From Butyrivibrio sp. INlla14 (lineage in GTDB: Bacteria; Bacillota; Clostridia; Lachnospirales; Lachnospiraceae): a DNA stretch of 34,521 nucleotides. How positions within the stretch are numbered: position 1 is the first letter of the stretch; every line of letters starts with the position of its first letter. Shown in pieces: positions 7,731 to 16,853 of this stretch. The position numbers and the translations under genes are program-made. Location: NCBI RefSeq assembly GCF_900102515.1, contig NZ_FMVS01000005.1, positions 195,350 through 229,870 on the forward strand, given 5' to 3'. The notes under the pieces are model-generated. The model did not search any database, was not told the origin of the DNA, and worked only from the letters and a program-made list of their open reading frames with translations.

Positions 7731-9092
7731 TTAATACTCTGTCCATTCTTCTCTGGAAACTCCGTACATAGGACCAATACCGTAGTGAATGGAATAAAAA
7801 TAATTGATCCAATATGTAGGCTCTTCCTGTATATCCATTTCATAAGCTGCAGAGAACCTGGTCTCCCAGTCAGGTCTTAACATAGGCACTGTCACTGCGC
7901 TCTCTTTATCTTCAACTGCAAGGCAGTATTCATCTCTTTCACGAAACTCTCTTCTGATACGGGCAAGATTCGCTCCATCCTCAAAATAGTTAAACACAAA
8001 TAGAATACCAGCAACTACAACAATTGCAGTTGCAACGATTTCAACAAGCTTCTCTTTTAAAAGAACTATCTCCTCAAATCCATTGGAAACAGCTATTACC
8101 AGAAAGAGAAATGCTCCATAATAGGATCTTGGTTCTGAAAAAGGAACCATAATGAGAGCATAGGCTGTAGCAAAAAACAAAAAGATAAACAATATGACAA
8201 ATCTTACCTTTTCCCAGAGTTTAGCGCCCTTTCCTACAGCATAAAAAATAATAATTATAGAAACTATGCCACCACACAGTAGCACAAGATAGTTTTCCCT
8301 GATTGTATTGGTGATCCTTAAAAATCTTGCAGCAAGTGCAAGAAGTCCTGTATGTTCCTCTCCTGCCGCTGCCAGTCTGCCGTAGTTACCAGGAGCCATA
8401 ACAAGAAACGCAAGACCTATTATATTTCCAATAAGACTTGTAATCATCCAAGGTCTTACAAAGGTCCACTTTCTGCCGTTCTTAATAAAATGGTATCCCA
8501 TTTCGATAAGGAGAAATAAAAGCACTCCTCCTGAAGTATTCTCATTGCACCATCCAGCCAGAACACCATAAAAGAGCATCAGAACAGCTGCCAAAGAGCC
8601 GAACTTTCTTTTCCCAGTGATTCCAAGCCTGAATAGTGTCATAAAGCCTAGCATGATAGCTCCTGTAAACATGTAATTGCAGGCGCCGTCCATCCAGAAA
8701 ACAGTGTGGCTTATTGCTGTATCAAAAAACCACAAAAGAGCCAGGATAAATCCATAAAGTCTTACATCATACTCATTTCTGTTATAAACATTCAGGTAAA
8801 TTAGTAGTGAAACTGTAACAAATACAGCTGCTGCAACGAAATCAAACAGTAGCTTTGAACCTATATATAAGAAAATCCTGAGTATAATGTGGGCCACACT
8901 TCTCCCTGTATGCGAGAAGTACTGCGCATATTCCTGGGCAAAGATACCAAAAAAGTTACTTGCCGTTTTAACATCATCATAATATATAACATCATCTGAC
9001 AGATATGGTGTCAGGTATTCATACACCAGTACTGCCAAAAAGGCGACACATACTAGCGCAAAAAAGGTCTTTTTTCTAGCTTTTTGAGTCAT
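7731..9092 (-). CDS. Polytopic membrane protein, DUF6056-like (GT-C type candidate)
   Basis: A 453-residue protein with about 10 hydrophobic segments, an acidic first external loop (YLSDDVIYYDD at about 30-40) and the motif HTGRSVAH in the same loop, resembling DUF6056 proteins found in glycan clusters. This layout (first membrane helix, large loop with acidic pair) is that of GT-C glycosyltransferases using lipid-linked sugars, so it may add a side group on the outer face. The gene overlaps the Wzy-like gene by 17 bases and has an excellent RBS (GAGGATGAGGA). The family call is from memory of the motif pattern; the role is inferred. Confidence 0.65.
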   Translation of the reverse strand: MTQKARKKTFFALVCVAFLAVLVYEYLTPYLSDDVIYYDDVKTASNFFGIFAQEYAQYFSHTGRSVAHIILRIFLYIGSKLLFDFVAAAVFVTVSLLIYLNVYNRNEYDVRLYGFILALLWFFDTAISHTVFWMDGACNYMFTGAIMLGFMTLFRLGITGKRKFGSLAAVLMLFYGVLAGWCNENTSGGVLLFLLIEMGYHFIKNGRKWTFVRPWMITSLIGNIIGLAFLVMAPGNYGRLAAAGEEHTGLLALAARFLRITNTIRENYLVLLCGGIVSIIIIFYAVGKGAKLWEKVRFVILFIFLFFATAYALIMVPFSEPRSYYGAFLFLVIAVSNGFEEIVLLKEKLVEIVATAIVVVAGILFVFNYFEDGANLARIRREFRERDEYCLAVEDKESAVTVPMLRPDWETRFSAAYEMDIQEEPTYWINYFYSIHYGIGPMYGVSREEWTEY

Positions 9093-10251
9093 TCCTCATC
9101 CTCTCTAAATAATATCCTATATAAACACCTAAAACAGGCAATAGCATATTTCTTCCAATATATACTGAAACAAAGGTTGCTTCAATAACTGTGTAGATTG
9201 ATAAGGACAGTATCAATATAAGTGTCCAGGCATCCCTCTGCCTGTAGCACAGATAGATAAAGGCTATAACAAGAAGTGCTATTAAAGCAGCTGGAATAAT
9301 TCCATACCAGTAAAAGAGCCTTACCCAGCCCATATCAAAATATTCAAAGCTCTCCTTATCTGAAAACAACTTCCAGGTCTGCAGAGAGCCTGCGTGCTTG
9401 GCTGTATCTCTGTATATATTCTGAAGTCTGTTATTCAAATTCTCATCAATCCAGGTTACAACAGTGTACCAGGGATGTCCAAATTCATATCGTGGAATAT
9501 AGCCCACACTGGAAGCCCAGGTTGAAAAGGCCACACAAAAAACAGGAGTAACCAGACTTGTCAGGACATAGATTATCTTTTTCCTGCCAATACCTGTTGC
9601 ATATCTTACAATCAATCCCAGCACAAATGTAAAAAGGCCTATCGCCAATGCTGTCCTTGATGCAGTAAGCTTGCCAACCAAAAGTAACAGTCCTAGCAGC
9701 ACTCCCCACATCCAGAGCCTTGCCTTGCTGCCATATACCCACAGCCACAGCAGCATTAGTGCATAAACACATCCCCAAAGGGTATTGGGATGTCCAAAAC
9801 CAAATACATACCTAAGCTCATTTTCATTGCCACGACCATAGTCCATTACCTTGTAGACATCGCCCATTATTCCTGTCACTGCCAAAAGAGCTATAGCTAC
9901 AAAGCCTGTAAGATTGATCCAGAAGGTAGCTTTCATGGTCTTACCAAGATTTATATTCTGAGCTGCCATTACAAAAGTTGAAAATCTCAAAAGCTCATTC
10001 CGTCCGGTTATTCTATAGCAGATAAAGGTAAATACCCACACTGCTACAATCAAAAGCCACTGCTTCTTATCATGTCTTTTGATCACAACAGCCAGTACTG
10101 TCAGAGCAAAAGTAACTCTGAACACATAACTTTCAAAGTCAAAATAATATTCACTTTTTTCAGCTATCATAAGGATCAGCTCTATCAAAAGAGCTACATA
10201 AAAGAGCCTGTTTCCTATTCTTTTTCTATTTTCTTCAGTTAGCAGATTCAT
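9076..10251 (-). CDS. Wzy-like O-antigen/capsule polymerase
   Basis: A 391-residue membrane protein with about 10-11 hydrophobic segments and one larger hydrophilic loop (about residues 255-315, rich in Arg, Trp and Tyr), the typical shape of Wzy polymerases, which join lipid-linked repeat units outside the membrane. RYVFGFGHPN (about 147-156) in an external loop resembles the 'G..HpN' motif seen in many polymerase or ligase proteins of the family. It is the only candidate polymerase in the operon and sits among glycosyltransferases and exporters. Wzy proteins diverge strongly, so topology and context carry the call. Confidence 0.75.
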   Translation of the reverse strand: MNLLTEENRKRIGNRLFYVALLIELILMIAEKSEYYFDFESYVFRVTFALTVLAVVIKRHDKKQWLLIVAVWVFTFICYRITGRNELLRFSTFVMAAQNINLGKTMKATFWINLTGFVAIALLAVTGIMGDVYKVMDYGRGNENELRYVFGFGHPNTLWGCVYALMLLWLWVYGSKARLWMWGVLLGLLLLVGKLTASRTALAIGLFTFVLGLIVRYATGIGRKKIIYVLTSLVTPVFCVAFSTWASSVGYIPRYEFGHPWYTVVTWIDENLNNRLQNIYRDTAKHAGSLQTWKLFSDKESFEYFDMGWVRLFYWYGIIPAALIALLVIAFIYLCYRQRDAWTLILILSLSIYTVIEATFVSVYIGRNMLLPVLGVYIGYYLERMRNDSKS

Positions 10252-10261
10252 AAGTAATCTC

Positions 10262-11221
10262 TTATTTATTCCTGATCATTCTAAGTATTTTGTGATAGGC
10301 TTTCCTGCAAAAACGCCCTACCGTGATGTCAAACTTGTGATACGCCTTTGAAAGAAGAGTTATTCTGGGCATCACCAAAAAGTCATAGTCTGATATATGT
10401 TCCCTTAAATAGGCAGGGAAACTATCATCTACCTCAACTCTTTCAAATCTGGCATCTCTTCCAAAAATATCCTGCCCAAGAACTAGTCTGTCCATGGTCT
10501 CAGCAAGGATTTCTCTATCATTGTATTCCTGATGGGCCGCAGCCTTTACCTTAGTTCCAATCCTGTCCACAGGATTCTTGGCGTTATGTCCGCCCATGTA
10601 TCCAAAATGCCATCCTCCGTCAGAAACCCTGACAGACCTTTTGTCTTCTGGTTTCACAAGGTCTCTTAACCTGACAATTCCTTCCTCTGGAATATTTATC
10701 ATAGAAGTAATCTTGGTTCCGAGCCACTTTCTATCTTCCTGGGCTATTTCAGGAAATTCTCCAGTTATTGACAGGAGCTTTCCTGACTTTTCCTCCATAT
10801 TGAGGAATGCATAGAAATTACGCTGAGCCAGGTGATAAACCTTAGTCTTATCAAACTCTTTTATTATTTTTTCTAAAACTACCGGGTTAGGGATTTCGTC
10901 CAAATCTCCAAAGATTATTACATCGTCCTCTGTAGCTCCTACTTTTTTAAGTCCCTCCACCAGATGGTTTTTCTGAAAATAATCCCTCTCGTGAGTTTTT
11001 GCCACTTTGGGAGTATCGTCTACAACAACATATTCTATCTTAGGCAGAAACTGTTTAAACAGCTCTTTATTCTTTTCAAAGCACAACTCTTTCTCCTCAC
11101 CGGAAAAAGTCATTGTGGACTCTTCAATAATGAACTTATCCACATACTTATCAAGAACATTGAGACGCATTAAGCATATATCTATTTCGTTAAAAAAAGG
11201 AAAAAGATCGTAAACCATCAT
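10262..11221 (-). CDS. GT17 family glycosyltransferase
   Basis: A 319-residue soluble protein matching family GT17 (PF04724), known mainly from the eukaryotic bisecting GlcNAc-transferase III. It begins VYDLFPFFNEID, has IIEESTMTFSG (31-41), the acidic catalytic-type FGDLDEIPNP (104-113) and the GWHFGYMGG block at about residue 203. Members of bacterial clusters presumably transfer a sugar to the growing repeat unit; donor and linkage are unknown. The start overlaps the previous stop as TAATGATG, so the ATG at 11221 or the one at 11218 could be used. The family call is well supported; GlcNAc specificity is not. Confidence 0.85.
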   Translation of the reverse strand: MMVYDLFPFFNEIDICLMRLNVLDKYVDKFIIEESTMTFSGEEKELCFEKNKELFKQFLPKIEYVVVDDTPKVAKTHERDYFQKNHLVEGLKKVGATEDDVIIFGDLDEIPNPVVLEKIIKEFDKTKVYHLAQRNFYAFLNMEEKSGKLLSITGEFPEIAQEDRKWLGTKITSMINIPEEGIVRLRDLVKPEDKRSVRVSDGGWHFGYMGGHNAKNPVDRIGTKVKAAAHQEYNDREILAETMDRLVLGQDIFGRDARFERVEVDDSFPAYLREHISDYDFLVMPRITLLSKAYHKFDITVGRFCRKAYHKILRMIRNK

Positions 11222-12279
11222 TACCTCTTTAAAAATCTTTTTATTTTTGCTTTGAAGGAACGGACATATCCCTCAAATACAAGCTTCTTATATGGATCAG
11301 CTGATAAAACTAGCTTCTGCATATATACTGAGCTTTCCGGCGCCCATTCAGGCAGTTTTTCATAGCCATATCTTTTAAAGAAGTCACTATCAAGAAGCGC
11401 CCTCATTTCTTTCTTTAAAACCTTGCCGCTCACCTCTGATTTTACCAGTTTATCTGCACAGATCATGCATGTAAGCGTCTTTCTTTCGTCAATTATGGCT
11501 TTAAATTTATCTCCAGTCCACTTAGCTGCATAATCGTCAAAAGCTTCCCAGGCCTTTACCTGATTATCAAGAAATTCTCCGTGATAGGTTCCGGTAAGTC
11601 CCTGCCTGTTGTCTCTGTAATAATATATAATATCATTCAGATATGCTATAGACTTAGCTTTGTCTAAAAAAGCCGCTGTCTGCAAAAGGTCTTCACCGTG
11701 ATTAAAGACCTCATTGTTATCTTCTTCACTTGAGATACATAAAAGAGCAGTCTCTGTCTTTATACATTTATTCCACAGTGCATTTAGCGAATCACCCTTA
11801 CACATGATCTCATAAAACTGATTCAGTTCTTCGCCTTTATAGATCTTGTTTTCTTCAAAGGTGAAGGTAAACATTTTGCTGTCTCTTTTTGAAAGATCTG
11901 CTGCATTATATATGACTATATCTGGCAATTCACCAATTTCCTGAAGGCTTAAAAGATAATCGGCAAGCTTGCCGATACTGCCCCCTGCCATTTGGTCATC
12001 TGCATCCACAAAGATAATATAGTCACCAGTAGACTTTCTGATACCTTGCTGCCTTGCATTGTAGGCGCCTATTTTCCCAAAGTGAAAGGTTTTAACATTT
12101 GTATTACCCTCAGCCAGTTTATCGCATAACATCAAGCTGTTGTCTGTAGAACCATTTTCAATCAAAAGGATTTCCACCTGAGAGCCGCAGCTATCGAGGT
12201 CTTGCGAAGTGATTGATTTCAGACACTCTTCTATATATTTTTCTGCATTATGAACCGGAATAACTACAGAAAACTTCAT
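11221..12279 (-). CDS. GT2 family glycosyltransferase
   Basis: A 352-residue GT-A fold enzyme with FSVVIPVHN (3-11), the IENGSTDNS loop (40-48) and metal-binding VDADD (91-95). A C-terminal basic helical tail (KAKIKRFLKR) could sit on the membrane. Length is normal for capsule glycosyltransferases. Its ATG overlaps the stop of the DUF5672 gene (ATGA), and its own stop overlaps the GT17 start, so three genes are translationally coupled. The sugar it adds cannot be predicted. Confidence 0.9.
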   Translation of the reverse strand: MKFSVVIPVHNAEKYIEECLKSITSQDLDSCGSQVEILLIENGSTDNSLMLCDKLAEGNTNVKTFHFGKIGAYNARQQGIRKSTGDYIIFVDADDQMAGGSIGKLADYLLSLQEIGELPDIVIYNAADLSKRDSKMFTFTFEENKIYKGEELNQFYEIMCKGDSLNALWNKCIKTETALLCISSEEDNNEVFNHGEDLLQTAAFLDKAKSIAYLNDIIYYYRDNRQGLTGTYHGEFLDNQVKAWEAFDDYAAKWTGDKFKAIIDERKTLTCMICADKLVKSEVSGKVLKKEMRALLDSDFFKRYGYEKLPEWAPESSVYMQKLVLSADPYKKLVFEGYVRSFKAKIKRFLKR

Positions 12280-13037
12280 TGCACCTTATGCTCCTCTTTC
12301 CACTTCTTGCTTCTTCGCCAGAAAAGAAGCGGTCTTACCGCCATTTTAAACCTCTTGTATGGGCTGTAAAATCTTGGATAGTTCTCGTTCTCGCCCCACC
12401 ACTTATGAAATACGAAAGGCTCTATGCCTTTGTTCTCAGGAAGTGGATGTTCTCTTCCGAATCTACAGGCAAGTTCAAAAGGAGCCCATTTAATCCCAGC
12501 TTCTTCCATCATGTTCTTGAGATAACAGCAAATAAAAATGTCCTCATTGTAAAAACCGTCGTATACTTTTTCCCACTTCACATTATTCTTTTGGGGAAAT
12601 TCCATAAGTCTCTTGGATCTGATGGATACTGAATTTCCAACTCTACAGATATTGCCTTTTGAATCTCTGTAGGCATAGTCATTTTTGGGAAGTGGCCAGG
12701 GCGAGCCGATATAGTCATATTTTAAAAACTCATCATCCCACTTCTCCGGATGTATAACGAATCCATCTGCATGAACTATAAGCGCAAAGTCTGTCTTTAT
12801 GTGCTCATAAAGTTCATAGGTCATCTTGTAGTTGAACTTATCTATATTATCAAGTTTATCTGTGTGACTGTATCTGATACTCTTTGGCAGATAAAAAGGC
12901 TTGTGGTCAGTAATAAGTACTGCATCTCCAAATTCGATGCCTCTCATACTGTACTTCATAGCCTGAACAGTCTCATATATATCAACACTGGTCATCGCCA
13001 CTAGTGTCACGTTTGGAAGTTTTATTTTGTCGCTCAT
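12276..13037 (-). CDS. DUF5672 family protein, putative glycosyltransferase
   Basis: A 253-residue soluble protein resembling DUF5672. It has a Rossmann-like start (VTLVAMTSVDIYETVQAM), an ALIVHADGFV segment (about 85-94, a possible DxD-like site), a YDYIGSPWP motif (about 107-115), and YNEDIFICCYLK followed by FGREHPLP. The pattern resembles GT-A folds in which 'NED' is the catalytic base region. The family occurs in polysaccharide clusters next to glycosyltransferases, as here. The reaction is not established. The 48-base gap before it holds a perfect 7-bp hairpin. Confidence 0.75.
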   Translation of the reverse strand: MSDKIKLPNVTLVAMTSVDIYETVQAMKYSMRGIEFGDAVLITDHKPFYLPKSIRYSHTDKLDNIDKFNYKMTYELYEHIKTDFALIVHADGFVIHPEKWDDEFLKYDYIGSPWPLPKNDYAYRDSKGNICRVGNSVSIRSKRLMEFPQKNNVKWEKVYDGFYNEDIFICCYLKNMMEEAGIKWAPFELACRFGREHPLPENKGIEPFVFHKWWGENENYPRFYSPYKRFKMAVRPLLFWRRSKKWKEEHKVQ

Positions 13038-13048
13038 GTCTCTACCAT

Positions 13049-13066
13049 AGGCAGATAACTCTGCCT
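13049..13066 (-). other. Perfect 7-bp hairpin upstream of the DUF5672 gene RBS
   Basis: AGGCAGA (13049-13055) and TCTGCCT (13060-13066) enclose a TAAC loop on the plus strand, 11 bases before the ATG at 13037. On the minus strand no T-run follows; the RBS (GGTAGAG) does. It could modulate translation or protect mRNA ends. Confidence 0.5.
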
Positions 13067-13085
13067 GTAATCAAATTTAAAACCT

Positions 13086-14129
13086 TTATCCCTGATATGT
13101 TTTGATAATACCAGTCCTGCGCTCGAAGCTTCTTAAGATTTTCTTTGAGAAAAACCATCCGTAGATAAGCCTTCTTTTGATATTTTGGAAAAAAGCTACT
13201 ACCTTGCCAGGTCTTATGTTTCTCCTTGCATAGAGCCTTGAAGTTTTTTTGTACTCATCAAGTTCTCTTTGGCACTCGTCTGCAGAAAAGAGTCTTCCTT
13301 TTTTATCCTGATAAGTCAAAAAGCTATAAATATTCTGCTCAGAAGACCAGAAACCATCTGAGATATTATGCCTTGCCCAGTACTTTGGCGCAATAGCATA
13401 CTTGAGCTCTGTGCTGCACATCACGGGTACCATTGCAAATGAAGAATTAGACAGAATAAGGTATCTGGCATTTTTAATGGTCACATAGTCCTTACCCATG
13501 TCAAAGTGGTGGATCTCAAATTCAGGAAGGACCTTTCTTGCCGCAACTTCATCTTCTGTCACCACCATAAATCGCATGGCAGGATTTATCTTTTTCATAT
13601 TCCTTATTGCATTTAAGTAATATCTTCTGTCAAGGTATAGCTCAGGGCAGCTTGTGTATTCACCACCTCTTAGATTTATGATACAAAGATCATCTGCTGT
13701 ATACTCATAGCTTTCAGCTTCCTCTTTTACATGAAGCCACTGTCTGATCTCATCTCTATATTTCTCAAAGTACCGCTCAGACTGCATATTTCCATAGACA
13801 ATCGTATTATCAGGCACATCCATAAGTCCCTGATCAGGGCCGCTTATATAGCAGCCATGAGTCATATCATGTACAGAATTGCCCATGTACAGTCTGTCAT
13901 CCTGCTCATGATAGATGTTATAGTTTTCCATGTCCTGTCTGGATATTTCTTTGCCCATGTCTATATCCATAAAGTACATTCCCTTATTGGAATGAAAAAC
14001 ATTTCCTATCTGCTCAGGATTCACGAAGCCAAAATCCGTATTTTTCTCTCTGGCAAGGCACCTTACAGTTATATAAAAAAACAACTGATTGCCAAGGCCA
14101 TATCCCTTTATAAGTTCAGTTCCTATCAT
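13086..14129 (-). CDS. Divergent GT11-like glycosyltransferase
   Basis: A 347-residue soluble protein with the GT11 framework: GYGLGNQLFFY (9-19), GNMQSERYF (113-121) and SNSSF (227-231). The donor-binding motif is altered, NLRGGEY (152-158) instead of HxRRGDY, so the conserved His is Asn and the second Arg is Gly. This subfamily is known in capsule clusters but its donor may not be GDP-fucose. I chose the ATG at 14129, which puts the conserved start of the family at the N-terminus; a TTG at 14153 would overlap the upstream gene. A C-terminal extension of about 90 residues beyond the GT11 core is rich in Lys and Arg. Confidence 0.75.
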   Translation of the reverse strand: MIGTELIKGYGLGNQLFFYITVRCLAREKNTDFGFVNPEQIGNVFHSNKGMYFMDIDMGKEISRQDMENYNIYHEQDDRLYMGNSVHDMTHGCYISGPDQGLMDVPDNTIVYGNMQSERYFEKYRDEIRQWLHVKEEAESYEYTADDLCIINLRGGEYTSCPELYLDRRYYLNAIRNMKKINPAMRFMVVTEDEVAARKVLPEFEIHHFDMGKDYVTIKNARYLILSNSSFAMVPVMCSTELKYAIAPKYWARHNISDGFWSSEQNIYSFLTYQDKKGRLFSADECQRELDEYKKTSRLYARRNIRPGKVVAFFQNIKRRLIYGWFFSKKILRSFERRTGIIKTYQG

Positions 14130-14134
14130 ATTTT

Positions 14135-14983
14135 TTAAACCAGGCCTTCCCAAAAATCCGGAGCCTTGGCTCCAAACATCATTCTGATTCTCTTGTGTGA
14201 GAGGCTATTCCACTGTCTGTAGGCATTTACCTTCTCTTCACACTTTGAAAGCATTCTGGCAAATTCTCCCTCATCTTCCATCCAGGGATTTACCTCATAC
14301 CTGGAAGTAAAAATCCAAGGCAATACTCTCTCTACAAGAAAAGCCTCCGCTGGGAAATCATATTCCTTTCTATATTCCATAAGAGTATTCAGATTCTTGT
14401 AAAATGTCTTGGAATTCTTGAGAATCTGTGACTTGTGGATAATGTAGCAACCGCCAGGAGCAAATGTGCAATACCTGGGGATCACAGGATTCTTGTAGAC
14501 AAACTTCATAAAGTCATCCATGTCATAGAAATATCTGTAGGAATGGCTCTGCTTCATATACCATGAGGAATTGAGCTCTATAAAGCCTTCTTCTGATACA
14601 AGAGAAGCTATAGAATCAGGGTCTCCTCCCTTTTTATATCTCTCCCAGGTTGTTGGATCCTGATACAAATAGGTAAACCACTTATTGTCATAAGTTCTGT
14701 TGAAGAAGTCCTCAGTAACATGCCTTCCAATGATATTACCCTTTAAAAGAGCTATCCACTCAGGAAGATTGTCATAATTATCTATGAAAAAATGAAAATA
14801 GCTGGTCAGGTTGTGACCAGTATTTTCCACATGAATATGCTTATAGTTTTTGTCTTCGAGTTCCTTGATGACCTTCTCATCATCAGACGCATCTATTATC
14901 AGATAGTCCTGACAATACTCAAGAAGCTTCTCCGGAACCGTATTATAGTTGTGAATAAGGAAAAAAGTGTCTGTCTTTTTCAT
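14135..14983 (-). CDS. DUF3431-like protein, putative glycosyltransferase
   Basis: A 282-residue soluble protein. Residues about 53-84 (ENTGHNLTSYFHFF...YDNLPEW..LLKGN) match the DUF3431 pattern, in which an acidic/Asn-Gly loop precedes a 'YDxLPDxxxFLQG' strand and helix. Further on are several Trp/Tyr-rich stretches and a PGGCYIIHK segment near 180. The family is found in glycan clusters and is thought to be glycosyltransferase-like, but no activity is known. The ATG at 14983 has an AGGA site 7 bases upstream, better than the TTG at 14989. It lies 12 bases after the ABC transporter gene. Confidence 0.6.
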   Translation of the reverse strand: MKKTDTFFLIHNYNTVPEKLLEYCQDYLIIDASDDEKVIKELEDKNYKHIHVENTGHNLTSYFHFFIDNYDNLPEWIALLKGNIIGRHVTEDFFNRTYDNKWFTYLYQDPTTWERYKKGGDPDSIASLVSEEGFIELNSSWYMKQSHSYRYFYDMDDFMKFVYKNPVIPRYCTFAPGGCYIIHKSQILKNSKTFYKNLNTLMEYRKEYDFPAEAFLVERVLPWIFTSRYEVNPWMEDEGEFARMLSKCEEKVNAYRQWNSLSHKRIRMMFGAKAPDFWEGLV

Positions 14984-14995
14984 AGTCAAGTCCTA

Positions 14996-16804
14996 TCAAT
15001 TTGCTGTATAAACCGTTTTGCCCTCAAGAGTTGTTCTGGTAATTGTCTCGTTATTAACCTCATAGATAATGTCGCAGTTTGCGATAGTATTCAGTCTATG
15101 GGCTATGATGACCATTGTCTTCTTGCCATGGAAACTATTGATAGCTTCCATTACTGCAGCCTCTGTCTCGTTGTCAAGAGCACTTGTAGCCTCATCAAAT
15201 ACCAATATCTCAGGGTTGTGATAAAGAGCTCTCGCTATTCCTATACGCTGTCTCTGACCTCCGGAAAGTCTCACACCTCTGTCGCCAATCTTTGTGTCAA
15301 GTCCCTCAGGAAGGCTCTTTACAAAGTCTGCAAGCTGCGCTTCCTTCATTACTTCCCAGATTCTGTCATCATCTATCTTGTCAGCATCGATACCAAAAGC
15401 AATGTTATCTCTTATGGACTCATCCACAAGATAGATTGACTGTGGAATATATCCAATCTGCGCAAGCCAGGAATCATAATTACTAAAGATATTGGCTCCA
15501 TCGCACAAAATCTCTCCTGACTTAACATGAAGAAGTCCCAGGAGAATATCCACTATAGTTGATTTACCTGCTCCAGAAGGTCCCATGATACCAACAGATT
15601 TACCCTTAGGTACTACCATGTTGGCTCCGGTAAAAATGTTTGTGTCTCCATCCGGATAAGCAAAGGTGATGTTCCTAAGCTCTATCTCTTTTTGAAGTTT
15701 GAGCTCAGGGCCTGCTATAGCTGCTCTCTCTGCTCTCATTGCCTTATCCGTCTTCATAGACTCGGTAAGGTTATCGTAAACGTAATCAAGGCTGTACTGG
15801 TTATAAGCTATTTCAGCAATATAGGTATTTATTCTGTTTGCTGAAGGCATGATCCTCATAGCTGCCACACCAAAGGCTGTAAGCTGTGGAACAAGCAGTG
15901 TTGGATCCCCTCCATTGACGATATAAACCAGAATGAACAAAAGAACTACTGCTATAAAAACAGTTTCTATAAGAGATCTTGGTGTAGAATTAAGTACTGC
16001 ATAGTTTCTTGCTATATCAGCACCAATACTTCCACTCTCATAGTAATTTCTGATAAAGAAGTCCTGCCTGTTAAGAACCTTAACATCCTTGAGTCCATAG
16101 ATAGCCTCAATTCTCCACTTTGCAATTCTGGACTGTATCTCCTGATTCCTCTGGCCAATTGAATTAAGCTTGGGCTTAAGGAGCTTTGTATTAAAAATAG
16201 TAAGACATATCAGAACAACCAGCATTAAAAGAGTCATCTGCCAGTTTACGGCCAAAAGAAGTGCACCAAGGCAAACTGAAACCACAAGCTCTGTACACAG
16301 CTGAAGCAGTGCCAGCATAAGAGTAAATACTCTTGGGATATCGCTGTCTGTAATTCTAAAAACTGTTGGAATATCAGCTCCTAAATAGTCCTCGTAAGGC
16401 CTATTTAGGAATTCTCTCATAACACGACTGATCATGTTATTACGTGCCTTACTGATAAATGTGTTCTGCCTATAAACAAGAAACAGCAGGTAGATATTTT
16501 TGACCACGAAAATAAGAATCAGACTGACTAAAAGTGTAATGGCCATCTTCTCATATTCGTGAAGCCCCAGAAAATCTATTATCCGGTATAACCAGTCATG
16601 CTTGGCTATAGCCTCATCAAGAGCCTTTGGGTTAATAATAACTGAAACAACTGCCAGCATCATAGATACACCCAATGTCTCAAATAAACCACCAATCAGT
16701 ATAAGGACAGCCAGTATTACCAGCTGTCCCTTTTGCTTTTTGTCAAAAATATAGCCTATCTTACCAAGAAGAGATACCTTCTTAGTATCAGTGTTGTTGC
16801 TCAT
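14996..16804 (-). CDS. PglK/MsbA-like ABC exporter, permease fused to ATPase
   Basis: A 602-residue half-transporter: six predicted membrane segments in residues 25-320, then an ATPase domain with Walker A GPSGAGKST (408-416), Q-loop GYIPQS (451-456), signature LSGGQRQR (513-520), Walker B ILVFDE (533-538) and H-loop His569. It should act as a homodimer. The N-terminal GGLFETLGVSMML (38-50) resembles PglK, the ATP-driven flippase of lipid-linked oligosaccharides in Campylobacter. Placed mid-operon between a fucosyltransferase and glycosyltransferase-like genes, it probably moves a lipid-linked glycan. A Wzx flippase is encoded in the same operon. Lipid or peptide export is a less likely alternative. 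Confidence 0.87.
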   Translation of the reverse strand: MSNNTDTKKVSLLGKIGYIFDKKQKGQLVILAVLILIGGLFETLGVSMMLAVVSVIINPKALDEAIAKHDWLYRIIDFLGLHEYEKMAITLLVSLILIFVVKNIYLLFLVYRQNTFISKARNNMISRVMREFLNRPYEDYLGADIPTVFRITDSDIPRVFTLMLALLQLCTELVVSVCLGALLLAVNWQMTLLMLVVLICLTIFNTKLLKPKLNSIGQRNQEIQSRIAKWRIEAIYGLKDVKVLNRQDFFIRNYYESGSIGADIARNYAVLNSTPRSLIETVFIAVVLLFILVYIVNGGDPTLLVPQLTAFGVAAMRIMPSANRINTYIAEIAYNQYSLDYVYDNLTESMKTDKAMRAERAAIAGPELKLQKEIELRNITFAYPDGDTNIFTGANMVVPKGKSVGIMGPSGAGKSTIVDILLGLLHVKSGEILCDGANIFSNYDSWLAQIGYIPQSIYLVDESIRDNIAFGIDADKIDDDRIWEVMKEAQLADFVKSLPEGLDTKIGDRGVRLSGGQRQRIGIARALYHNPEILVFDEATSALDNETEAAVMEAINSFHGKKTMVIIAHRLNTIANCDIIYEVNNETITRTTLEGKTVYTAN

Positions 16805-16853
16805 TTCCTGTTTCCTATCTTGTGCTTTCTTATTTCTATATCATTCATATAAT

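Noticed and set aside
7727..7843. Upstream start (7843) for the GT2 gene
   Set aside because: It would overlap the preceding membrane protein gene by 113 bases and add an atypical N-terminus; the ATG at 7729 follows the stop codon directly.
14792..15439. Plus-strand frame of 215 residues across the DUF3431-like and ABC transporter genes
   Set aside because: Antisense to the conserved ABC ATPase domain; the residue make-up is that of a shadow frame.
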